NCBI GenBank assembly: GCA_018650285.1
Contig: JABIGF010000021.1
Coordinates: forward strand, 62,001-126,000
Reading direction: 5' to 3'
DNA from: Methanobacteriota archaeon
GTDB taxonomy: Archaea; Thermoplasmatota; Poseidoniia; Poseidoniales; Thalassarchaeaceae
DNA length: 64,000 nucleotides
The notes below the pieces were generated by a model that worked only from the letters and a program-made list of their open reading frames with translations, was not told the DNA's origin and did no database searches. Position 1 is the first letter of the stretch. Every line of letters starts with the position of its first letter. Position numbers and translations under genes: made by a program. This document shows, one piece after another, positions 46,701 through 53,951 of the stretch.

Positions 46701-47133
46701 GGCAAATAGGCAATCCAATTTCACTACACACTTGATTGAACAGGTGTCGGTCTTCTGCTTCATCAATTGAAACTAGGTCACAACCGATGAGTTCCACATC
46801 TAATCGCTCCAAGGTGCCGTCGTGGGCAAGGGCTGATGCGAGATTCAAGGCTGTTTGCCCACCCATACCAGCGAGTAAAGCATCTGGATTTTCGATTTCC
46901 AATATTCTTCTAATTACATCTGGTAACAGTGGTTCAATGTAAATCTGGTCGGCCATTTCCGGGTCATTCTGAATTGTTGCAGGATTACTGTTTACAAGAA
47001 TTACTTCGTAACCATCGGCTCGCAATGCTCGGCACGCTTGCGAGCCTGAGAAATCAAACTCTGCTGCTTGGCCGATTTTTATTGGTCCAGAACCTAATAT
47101 CATGATGCGCTGCAAATCATCTCTACGAGGCAT
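43759..47133 (-). CDS. carB: carbamoyl-phosphate synthase large subunit
   Basis: An 1124-aa protein with two ATP-grasp halves ('MILGSGPIKIGQAAEFDFSG' and 'VVIGSGPIRIGQGIEFDYG'), each with glycine-rich loops and 'EVNPR' metal motifs, and a C-terminal MGS-like domain ('ATAGTSNALK', about 1000-1124). It makes carbamoyl phosphate for pyrimidine and arginine synthesis from bicarbonate, ATP and ammonia given by CarA. Its ATG overlaps the carA stop, so the subunits are coupled. Confidence 0.96.
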   Translation of the reverse strand: MPRRDDLQRIMILGSGPIKIGQAAEFDFSGSQACRALRADGYEVILVNSNPATIQNDPEMADQIYIEPLLPDVIRRILEIENPDALLAGMGGQTALNLASALAHDGTLERLDVELIGCDLVSIDEAEDRHLFNQVCSEIGLPICQAHACNSINEVLEAAETIGNFPLLVRPAFTLGGLGGGTAWNRGELVEIASQGILHSRIGQVLIEESILGWQEHEYEVMRDANDNCIIVCTMENIDPMGVHTGESVVVAPQQTLSDRDHQMLRDAALRLIRRLDIKGGCNVQFSFNQDTGEYVVIEVNPRVSRSSALASKATGYPIARMAALIAVGYTLDELPNPITGEGTTAAFEPTLDYCVVKIPRWPFDKFRTADRTLGTSMKSTGEVMAIGRSFQEAFLKAWASLEYGQPHPRPLTMADTSEGEGMGERAHESLPDEILEEWIRVATDRRMGALYEVFRRGWTVDRVEEITSITRWFLEKFKRMAAMDGEVVSAGASGLMAADISSEQMRCWKSNGLTDAHIADALSGYPASGWRIKEPGKTEFDVMARRHELDIHPVYRMVDSCAAEFAAVTPYYYSTYEPNGDLGIDMVTQPRKTSDQGEEARRLVVIGSGPIRIGQGIEFDYGAVHAVQAIREVGHEAILINNNPETVSTDFDTSDRLYFDPLTLECVAEILLREGADGILLQFGGQTAINLALPLDSRLDHLSSLGLNLQLEGTSPDAVDEASDRERFEAFALRTGLKMPRGQTGSTPEEVREAVAEIGYPVLIRPSYVLGGRGMEILTSDAQLNAYMNEAFINPDKPLLADEYLGHAIELDVDAVSDGEEVLIGAIMEHLEEAGIHSGDSTCFIPPQNVSDEIMSQVEDWTRKIGIGLNIVGCYNIQFAICENELYVLEVNPRGSRTFPFVAKSTGIPLARIAAHVTIGAKLADLEIPERTTGLVCVKAPVFPFIKLRGLDPAPGPEMKSTGEVMGSDTDSARAYLKARLATELPVPIKGGVYLTVKDGDKEELLPIASKLSEMGFTLYATAGTSNALKLGEVPVERVFRIAERHSPDALDLMRQGKINLVINTPSKSGGAVLDGNMMRRLAVELNIPFVTTMSGARMEAEAIAAMRDGIPEPRALKVDYLK

Positions 47134-48455
47134 CAGGCACCACCTCGCTTTGAAAGTGGTAATTTTCCATCCATCTCTTTGGCAACGATTTCTGAAAACC
47201 TGTCAAACAAATAATCTGCATCGTGAGGACCTGGGCACGCTTCGGGATGATACTGGACGCTAAATGCGGGTCGGCCAACAACATCCAAACCCTCTACTGT
47301 CCTGTCATTAGCATTAACAAAACGAACTGTGGTTTCCGCCTCAGAAAGGGCAACAGGGGCTCCTTGGCTCTGCCATATTGGATGGGGTGCGAGTGGCTCC
47401 TCTCCTCTAGGATTGACTGCGAAACCATGATTCTGGCTAGTGATACTAACCTTACTAGAGATTAAATCAACAACCGGTTGATTAGCACCTCGATGACCGT
47501 AGCGCAATTTGTAGGTTTCAAGACCCGTTGCTAACCCTAGCAATTGATGGCCTAAGCAAATACCCATTACTGGCATGTTTTCTTCTAATCCAGTAGCTAA
47601 TGCTCGTCGGGCTGCCATAGCCTTACCACCGTGAGCGGGGTCACCTGGCCCATTTGAACAGAATAGAGCATCTATCTGCCAATCGGAAACAAGAGTATCA
47701 TAACCAACATCAGGCGGACACCATAGCACCTCAAATCGATTACTTAATTGTCTAAGAATGTTGTATTTTATTCCACAATCTAACGCCGCAATCCTAGGTT
47801 TTGGAATCCCATTTGCATCCAACACACCTTCATTGAGGAGAACTGCATCATCTCTACTAACTTCATCAACTAAATCTTCCAAATCAGGTGAAGTCATCTT
47901 TTCGAGCCGCGAGCGCATCTCTTCTTCCATTTCTAGTGGGCCGAATTGACACAGAATCACGCCGTGCTCTCGCACCCTGCGTGTCAAAGCCCTAGTGTCA
48001 ACCGAAGTTATCCCTGGCACACCATGAGCAAGCAAGAAATCGTCTACTGAGCCAATACAATCACGATGGTCTGGGTGATCTATCCACTCGCGACACACCA
48101 CACCTCGTGGCCAGACTCCCGAAGATTCTGAAATTCCCTCGGCAACCCCATAGTTACCAAGTAATGGCCAAGTGAATGTCAATACTTGGCCTGCGAATGA
48201 TGGGTCTGAAAGAGACTCTTGAAAACCGGTCATCCCAGTAGTGAAAACAAGTTCCCCTTCGCCAATTGCTTCTGCCCCGAAAAGGTCGCCCTCAAATCTA
48301 GAACCGTCGGCAAGAAGTATGACGCCTTTGCCGGACGCACGCTTTGAGCCGACAATATCGCCTGAAAGTAGGATGTCGGCGGCATCAATCCCGCAAAATG
48401 GATTAAAAACGCCGGATTGGCCTTCTCCGGGACTAAAGCCGCCGTGTGAAGTCAC
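47133..48455 (-). CDS. carA: carbamoyl-phosphate synthase small subunit (glutaminase)
   Basis: Starts at GTG 48455. About 43 residues precede the first conserved block 'GVILLADGSRFEGDLFG', longer than usual. The class I glutamine amidotransferase domain has the nucleophile in 'MGICLGHQLLG' and the His/Glu pair in 'QYHPEACPGP'. It hydrolyses glutamine and passes ammonia to CarB. No closer ATG exists before the conserved block, so the extension may be real. Confidence 0.94.
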   Translation of the reverse strand: MTSHGGFSPGEGQSGVFNPFCGIDAADILLSGDIVGSKRASGKGVILLADGSRFEGDLFGAEAIGEGELVFTTGMTGFQESLSDPSFAGQVLTFTWPLLGNYGVAEGISESSGVWPRGVVCREWIDHPDHRDCIGSVDDFLLAHGVPGITSVDTRALTRRVREHGVILCQFGPLEMEEEMRSRLEKMTSPDLEDLVDEVSRDDAVLLNEGVLDANGIPKPRIAALDCGIKYNILRQLSNRFEVLWCPPDVGYDTLVSDWQIDALFCSNGPGDPAHGGKAMAARRALATGLEENMPVMGICLGHQLLGLATGLETYKLRYGHRGANQPVVDLISSKVSITSQNHGFAVNPRGEEPLAPHPIWQSQGAPVALSEAETTVRFVNANDRTVEGLDVVGRPAFSVQYHPEACPGPHDADYLFDRFSEIVAKEMDGKLPLSKRGGA

Positions 48456-48551
48456 CCTTGCACCTTAGAATCGTGCTTGCAATCCGCTCATAATCATTGA
48501 CACGCGGGAAAAGACAAAACTAAGGAATTAAAACCCAATAATTCATCTGAA

Positions 48552-49082
48552 TTATTCTTCTTGACGCATATCCTTTCCACGTCCTGAAGGATGGATTTCT
48601 AACTTCCCGCCTTTGAAATGTTCTGGTGGAAATACACCATCATTGAGTCTCTCCATAAAACCGGCTAATGCTGCCACCTCGCTATGAGGCTGATTACCGA
48701 CGGCTACGTTGTACTGGCACATTTCATAATATTCGCGTGATACTTTTGCCCCGCCAACAACAATTACAATCGGTTTATCACTTGGCAAATCAGGAATTAC
48801 TTCTTGATACGGCAGACCATACATTGTCAGATGGACGGCTATGCCACCATCTGCAACAAATCGCCTTAGGAATCCAAGTGGCGACGATTCGTGATGAACC
48901 TCCATGTCGCCACCAAATCTCTCCTTCACATCTATCAAAGATTGCAATATTGCTGAATCATTATCGCCAGCAAGTAAGAATTGCTTCGCACCATATACGC
49001 GTGCAGTAAGTCCTAGGTGAGTAGACATACGGGGGTCACGCCCTGCCCTGTGAGATAAACGAAGAACAGTGATGTCGCCCAT
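48552..49082 (-). CDS. tRNA (cytidine-56)-2'-O-methyltransferase (aTrm56)
   Basis: A SPOUT-class enzyme of 176 aa from ATG 49082 (GGGTGAGG SD). 'TVLRLSHRAGRDPRMSTHLGLTARVYGA' is the diagnostic start of archaeal Trm56, and 'VVGGAKVSREYYEM...AVGNQPHSEVAALAGF' the knotted cofactor site. It methylates C56 in the T-loop of tRNA. Together with the aa-tRNA synthetases it marks the archaeal translation machinery. Confidence 0.93.
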   Translation of the reverse strand: MGDITVLRLSHRAGRDPRMSTHLGLTARVYGAKQFLLAGDNDSAILQSLIDVKERFGGDMEVHHESSPLGFLRRFVADGGIAVHLTMYGLPYQEVIPDLPSDKPIVIVVGGAKVSREYYEMCQYNVAVGNQPHSEVAALAGFMERLNDGVFPPEHFKGGKLEIHPSGRGKDMRQEE

Positions 49083-49093
49083 AACCCTCACCC

Positions 49094-49780
49094 TTAGGCG
49101 GGGGTGGTCTCTTCTTCATTCTTGTCAAAGTCACCTGCACCTAACATTAGTGGCTCATCGAGTTCAGACATCTCAAGTGGGAACGATTGTAGCATTTTTT
49201 GTACCCACGAAAGAAGGATTGCATCAAGAATCATATGTGTTGAATAATGAATCATTATTGCTAAAGCACCAATTCTTAACGATTGAAGGACCATTGAAGG
49301 ATTACCTTCATCTGTAAAAATAATCCAACCCACTGGCTCCAAAGTAAAGTAAAGTGCAATTATTATCAAAATACCACCAAATGCACCCGATTGCCAAGAT
49401 GTGCGCTCTCGGCTATGCATCAATAATACTGTAGCAATGAGAACTAGTAATGGGATTAATAATGAAACTTGAAGAAAACCTAGATCGAAAATCATTGAAT
49501 TAGGCAAAGTAGCATCATTATCACCTAATCTATTACCCATTATAGAAACAGTTAACCACCAAAATATCCCAACAGTGGCAAGCAAAATACCGCCCAAAAA
49601 AGAGCGACTATGAATCATTTGACCCATCTCATGGCGGTCTTTAGGCTGAAGTCGATTTAGAACGCTATTTGCTAATTCCAAATTCTCAGGGTGTGGCAAT
49701 TTCCCATCACTGTCCATGACTTCGATGCGGGATTCTGCACCGTTATTCTCGTCATTCAACGAGGCTCCCGCACCATTCAT
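49094..49780 (-). CDS. uncharacterised four-helix membrane protein
   Basis: The product has 228 aa from ATG 49780, with an acidic, polar N-terminus (about 60 residues), then about four hydrophobic segments ('FLGGILLATVGIFWWLTVSIM', 'VSLLIPLLVLIATVLLM', 'GGILIIIALYFTL', 'GALAIMIHYSTHMILDAILL') and a short acidic tail. No family is recognised. Its stop lies 11 bases before the aTrm56 start, so the two are likely in one transcript, divergent from folP. Confidence 0.75.
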   Translation of the reverse strand: MNGAGASLNDENNGAESRIEVMDSDGKLPHPENLELANSVLNRLQPKDRHEMGQMIHSRSFLGGILLATVGIFWWLTVSIMGNRLGDNDATLPNSMIFDLGFLQVSLLIPLLVLIATVLLMHSRERTSWQSGAFGGILIIIALYFTLEPVGWIIFTDEGNPSMVLQSLRIGALAIMIHYSTHMILDAILLSWVQKMLQSFPLEMSELDEPLMLGAGDFDKNEEETTPA

Positions 49781-49803
49781 GAAGGCCTTGGTCACTGCGT
49801 GGG

Positions 49804-50697
49804 ATGATAAACGATTGCCCCAAGCCGGTGGTCAAGATGCGTGACTTGGCACCTTTCTTGAGACGCCGTAATGATGGACAACCCCGTTTGATGGGGATTG
49901 TCAATGTCACACCTGATTCCTTCCATGCTGCATCTAGGAGCGCTTCTGTAGAAGCTGCTGTAGAGATGGCATTGCAAATGTGGAATGATGGTGCTGATTG
50001 GATTGATGTCGGTGGCGAATCAACTCGACCTGGCGCTAAACCTGTATCTGTAATTGAAGAAAAATCTCGAGTTGTACCAGTTATTGAAGCACTAAGGCAA
50101 GTTAACCCTGATGGGCTAATATCAATTGATACTCGCCGACCAGAAGTTGCCACCGCTGCTCTAGCCGCTGGCGCTAATATGGTCAACGATGTTTCTGGCC
50201 TGCGAAACGCGGAAATGTTTAATCTGATTATAGAATCAAAATGTCCCGTGTGCATTATGCACATGCTTGGGGAGCCAGGAAATATGCAATCAGGACCAAA
50301 CTACAACGACGTAGTAAGAGAAGTAAGCGACAGTTTACTTTCAACTGCCCGCCGCCTTATCGCAAACGGCCACCCTTCAGAACTCATTATTCTAGACCCT
50401 GGAATTGGTTTTGGAAAGAACATGGAGCATAACCTAGAACTTCTATCAAACAGTCAATCATTCCGCGGGAAAGAAGACTTTTCCCTACTTTGGGGGGTAA
50501 GTCGAAAATCTGTTTTCAAGGACCTATTGAATCGGACATTAAGTGACGAAAGACTAGCAGGGACATTGGGTGTTGCTGCACATGCCATGACACTAGGGAT
50601 AGACATTTTGAGAGTTCACGACATTAATGAGCATCATGATTTATTGACTATCATGTCTGAGTTAAGTTCGCGGACACAACAAGAAGAGGGAGAATAA
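49804..50697 (+). CDS. folP: dihydropteroate synthase
   Basis: A 297-aa TIM-barrel enzyme with 'GIVNVTPDSFHAASR' (pterin site), 'DVGGESTRPGA' (Asp/Glu and pABA contact), 'ISIDTRRPEV', 'NDVSGL', 'LDPGIGFGK' and 'GVSRKSVF', all of them DHPS signatures. It joins pterin pyrophosphate to 4-aminobenzoate. Some archaeal homologues act in methanopterin paths; the close match to the bacterial folP blocks and the FolB and FolM-like genes near 15.3-16.4 kb suggest a folate-type pathway here. Confidence 0.93.
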   Translation: MINDCPKPVVKMRDLAPFLRRRNDGQPRLMGIVNVTPDSFHAASRSASVEAAVEMALQMWNDGADWIDVGGESTRPGAKPVSVIEEKSRVVPVIEALRQVNPDGLISIDTRRPEVATAALAAGANMVNDVSGLRNAEMFNLIIESKCPVCIMHMLGEPGNMQSGPNYNDVVREVSDSLLSTARRLIANGHPSELIILDPGIGFGKNMEHNLELLSNSQSFRGKEDFSLLWGVSRKSVFKDLLNRTLSDERLAGTLGVAAHAMTLGIDILRVHDINEHHDLLTIMSELSSRTQQEEGE

Positions 50698-51857
50698 TGG
50701 CAGTCCCAATCATAGATATTGATGAAAATCTGCGCATTATTGGCACCGCTCATGTAAGCCGTGAAAGTGCTGAAGTCGTCAAACAGCAAATTGCAGAATG
50801 GCAACCTGATGTTGTAGCAATTGAACTTGATGAAAATCGTTTGGCGAGTCTCAAAGACCCTCAAAAATTTGATGATGAAGCGCTTACTAAAGTCCTAAAG
50901 GAAGGTCGCACATCCCTACTACTCTTCCAAAGCCTGCTAGCAATTGAGCAACGAAAAATGGGAATTGAAGCAGGAGAAAAAGTAGGAGTCGACCTATTGG
51001 CTGCTGTTGATGCTTCAGAAGAAGCAGGGATTCCAATTGAACTAGTTGATAGAGATATTCAAATCACACTCAAACGAGCTTGGAAAAAGATGAAGTTTCG
51101 TGAAAAATGGCGAATCCTTTACTCCCTAATTGCTGAAGAATCGGATGAAGAAGAAATTGATGTTGAAGAATTACTTGGAGATGGAGATTTAATCACTCAA
51201 CTGATGGAAGAATTGCGAGTTAGCGCTCCAGGTGCTGGCGAAGTACTAGTTGACGAAAGAGACGAATATTTGGCTGGCTCTATTGAAAAATTACGTGACC
51301 GCGGTAAAGTGTTAGCAGTTATTGGAGCGGGTCATCTTAACGGTGTAGAAGAGCGGCTAATGAAGAAAGAAAAATTGTCTGAAGAAAAATGGGATGAATT
51401 ACACGCAGTACCTCACCCTAGTGCGATTTGGAAGGGCCTAAAATGGGGATTCCCCATCATCATGATTGGTCTCTTTGGGTACCTTTTGACGCAAGGGAAT
51501 TATGAGGAATTACTCACTGTCGCGTATACTTGGTTGGCATTTAATGCTGCACTTGCTGCTTTTGGTGCATTACTAGCGCGAGGCCATCCTCTAGCCATCC
51601 TCACTGCCGCACTTGCCTCACCTATCACCTCGCTGAATCCAACTCTTGCTGCAGGTTGGTTTGCAGGGGCTGTGCAAATGAAAATTGCCAAACCAACAGC
51701 CAAGGACCTCCAAGATTTCTTGAAACTAGATTCCTTTGGATTATTCTGGAGTAATCGAGTTGGACGCGTCCTATTAGTCACCGCTCTAGCCAACGTCGGG
51801 TCATCAATTGGAGCGTACCTCGCTGGAACTGCCATTTTAAGCACCTTAATCGCATAA
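50697..51857 (+). CDS. TraB/PrgY-family membrane protein
   Basis: Starts with a TAATG overlap after folP. The N-terminal TraB domain holds 'IIGTAHVSRESAEVV' and 'AVIGAGHLNGVE', with 'VVAIELDENR' after the first motif; these GTAH and GAGH motifs carry His residues that may bind metal. About four hydrophobic helices fill residues 245-386. Members are proposed to cut or block signalling peptides (PrgY) or Wnt (TIKI), but archaeal function is unknown. Confidence 0.85.
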   Translation: MAVPIIDIDENLRIIGTAHVSRESAEVVKQQIAEWQPDVVAIELDENRLASLKDPQKFDDEALTKVLKEGRTSLLLFQSLLAIEQRKMGIEAGEKVGVDLLAAVDASEEAGIPIELVDRDIQITLKRAWKKMKFREKWRILYSLIAEESDEEEIDVEELLGDGDLITQLMEELRVSAPGAGEVLVDERDEYLAGSIEKLRDRGKVLAVIGAGHLNGVEERLMKKEKLSEEKWDELHAVPHPSAIWKGLKWGFPIIMIGLFGYLLTQGNYEELLTVAYTWLAFNAALAAFGALLARGHPLAILTAALASPITSLNPTLAAGWFAGAVQMKIAKPTAKDLQDFLKLDSFGLFWSNRVGRVLLVTALANVGSSIGAYLAGTAILSTLIA

Positions 51858-51895
51858 GCGGACGGTTGAATAACTGCTTCTAAGTCGCCGGCAAT

Positions 51896-53128
51896 ATGAC
51901 AGAAGATGTAGTCATTATCGGCGGAGCGAGAACACCATTTTGTGAATGGCTTGGTGGTAAACGCGGAGATGGAGAACTAGGTGGATTATTGGCAGAAGTT
52001 TCAGCAGAAGATTTGGGCGCTACAGCGATTCGTGGAGCCTTAGATAAGACTGGAACAGACCCAAACACAGTAGATCATCTAGTAATGGGATACGCATTAC
52101 AAACCTCTGACCAAGCCATTTTTGGTGGCCGGCACGCCGGACTAAAGGGCGGAATCCCTCAAGAAGTACCAATGTTAACCCTTTCAAGAATATGCGGAAG
52201 TGGCGCTCAATCAATTGTTTCAGGAGCGCAGATGATTATGTTAGGTGACGCAGAAGTTGTTGTCGCTGGTGGAATGGAAAATCTCTCCCAAGCACCTCAC
52301 GTGCTCAGGGGGATGCGTGACACCTACAAACTAGGCAGGCCACCTCGTGCAGGCGATGAACTATCCAAAGACATGGAAGATTACCTCTTCACCAATCTAT
52401 TAGATGGCATGTGTGGTTCTTTCATGGCACAAACAAGTGATGAACTATGCAAACGCAAAGGCGTTGAACGTATGGAAGTAGACGAGTTTGCAGCGCTAAG
52501 TCATCAACGCACAGAACACAGCGTGAAAAACGGTGTTTGGGCGGAAGAAATTGTTGAGGTAGAAACACCTAACGGAATTGTTGGTGCTAGTGATGAAGAC
52601 CATGTAGTATTAGGGACTACTTCTGAAACTCTTTCAGGCCTTAGAACCCACTTCGGCCCAGATTCTCTAGTCACAGCAGGGAATGCATCTGGTGTGGTTG
52701 ATGGTGCTGCAGCAGTAGTCATCAAGTCTGCAAGCCGCGCCCAAACAGATGGCGACCAACCTCTTGCCCGTATCGTATCTTGGGGAATAGTTGGGTTAGA
52801 ACCAGCAATCATGGCCTATGGCCCTGTTCCAAGTAGCCGCAAGGCACTAGAAAAGGCTGGATTAACTGTTGATGATATTGACCTCTGGGAAATTAACGAG
52901 GCTTTTGCTGGCCAAGCCGTGGCTTGTATCAAGGACCTTGGAATTGACGTCGAAAAAGTCAATGTCAATGGTGGCGCTGTAGGACTTGGCCACCCATTAG
53001 CCGCAACTGGAACCCGCCTTGTTCTAACTCTCGCACTTGAACTCAAGCGTCGCGGTGGAAGATATGGTATCGCAACCGCATGTATTGGTGGCGGGCAAGG
53101 AATTGCCGTATTGATTGAATCAATGTGA
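51896..53128 (+). CDS. thiolase (acetyl-CoA C-acyltransferase)
   Basis: A 410-aa thiolase. Nucleophile Cys100 is in 'RICGSGAQSIVSG', 'NVNGGAVGLGHPLAATG' supplies the His, and 'TACIGGGQGIA' the second Cys; 'EINEAFAGQAVA' is the conserved NEAF block. All residues needed for Claisen condensation or thiolysis are present. This cannot be narrowed to a biosynthetic (mevalonate) or degradative (beta-oxidation) role without neighbours; none of the adjacent genes help. Confidence 0.93.
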   Translation: MTEDVVIIGGARTPFCEWLGGKRGDGELGGLLAEVSAEDLGATAIRGALDKTGTDPNTVDHLVMGYALQTSDQAIFGGRHAGLKGGIPQEVPMLTLSRICGSGAQSIVSGAQMIMLGDAEVVVAGGMENLSQAPHVLRGMRDTYKLGRPPRAGDELSKDMEDYLFTNLLDGMCGSFMAQTSDELCKRKGVERMEVDEFAALSHQRTEHSVKNGVWAEEIVEVETPNGIVGASDEDHVVLGTTSETLSGLRTHFGPDSLVTAGNASGVVDGAAAVVIKSASRAQTDGDQPLARIVSWGIVGLEPAIMAYGPVPSSRKALEKAGLTVDDIDLWEINEAFAGQAVACIKDLGIDVEKVNVNGGAVGLGHPLAATGTRLVLTLALELKRRGGRYGIATACIGGGQGIAVLIESM

Positions 53129-53130
53129 AA

Positions 53131-53943
53131 TTACAAGATGTATGTTGAAAAATCATACAAATAGCGCATCAAACTAAGACTAACTGCTACTAAGAAAGTG
53201 TTTGTAACCACTCTTTTTGGCACATATTGAATTGCATATTTGGCCCCAAAAAAGGAACAACAAAAAGCCAAAGCAGGAATCAAAATCATTGGTAGCAGTC
53301 CAATACGATCTACCAATACCCCTAGGGTACCATCAATGATTATGTGGCTAACTAAGGCAACAGGAACAATGGTCGCACCAATCAGATAACTAGTCCCTGC
53401 AGCTTTATGGGCATCCATTCCTAACAAGGAACGGTGTAGTGTGACAAGAATTGCCCCCCCTCCAATCCCCAACAAACCTGAAGCAATACCGGCCAAGGAT
53501 GTCCCCAACCGATACTTGCCAATCTGTTCAGAAACATTAACCTCAATAGTAGAACCATTTGCTTCTCTTCGCATTCTTGTAAGTGTTCTCTCAATAACAA
53601 ATGCGAGAATTATCGCGGCAAGAATCTTGATAACAACAGGGTCAACGTTTTTGATTAACAATGAGGCAATAATAGAACCAACTACAGCCCCAGGTATTGC
53701 CATTTTTCGCCCCACACTTGCTACAATTTTATCGGCATGCCCACCTTTAGAATGTGACATGCTGCTCCCTAATGCAACCATAAATACCAATCCAAGTGAA
53801 CCTAACAAAGCATCTTCAATTGACCAACCCAAAAGGTAGTGAAAAATTGGCACGAATAGCACCCCTCCGCCAAGTCCTAATGGTGAAAATGCTAAGGCTA
53901 CACCTAAGAGCAAAAAGATACCAATCATTATCATTAGTTCCAT
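53131..53943 (-). CDS. TauE/SafE-family anion exporter, last gene of the sulfur operon
   Basis: A 270-aa membrane protein with about eight hydrophobic segments and the two-fold TauE/SafE repeat ('SPLGLGGGVLFVPIFHYLLG' and 'SGLLGIGGGAILVTLHRSLLG'). Studied members export sulfite, sulfoacetate or related anions. Its start is 8 bases after the molybdoenzyme stop, so it is expressed with the sulfur genes and plausibly exports the oxyanion made by them. It converges on the thiolase gene with a 2-base gap. Confidence 0.85.
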   Translation of the reverse strand: MELMIMIGIFLLLGVALAFSPLGLGGGVLFVPIFHYLLGWSIEDALLGSLGLVFMVALGSSMSHSKGGHADKIVASVGRKMAIPGAVVGSIIASLLIKNVDPVVIKILAAIILAFVIERTLTRMRREANGSTIEVNVSEQIGKYRLGTSLAGIASGLLGIGGGAILVTLHRSLLGMDAHKAAGTSYLIGATIVPVALVSHIIIDGTLGVLVDRIGLLPMILIPALAFCCSFFGAKYAIQYVPKRVVTNTFLVAVSLSLMRYLYDFSTYIL

Positions 53944-53951
53944 TTCAACAC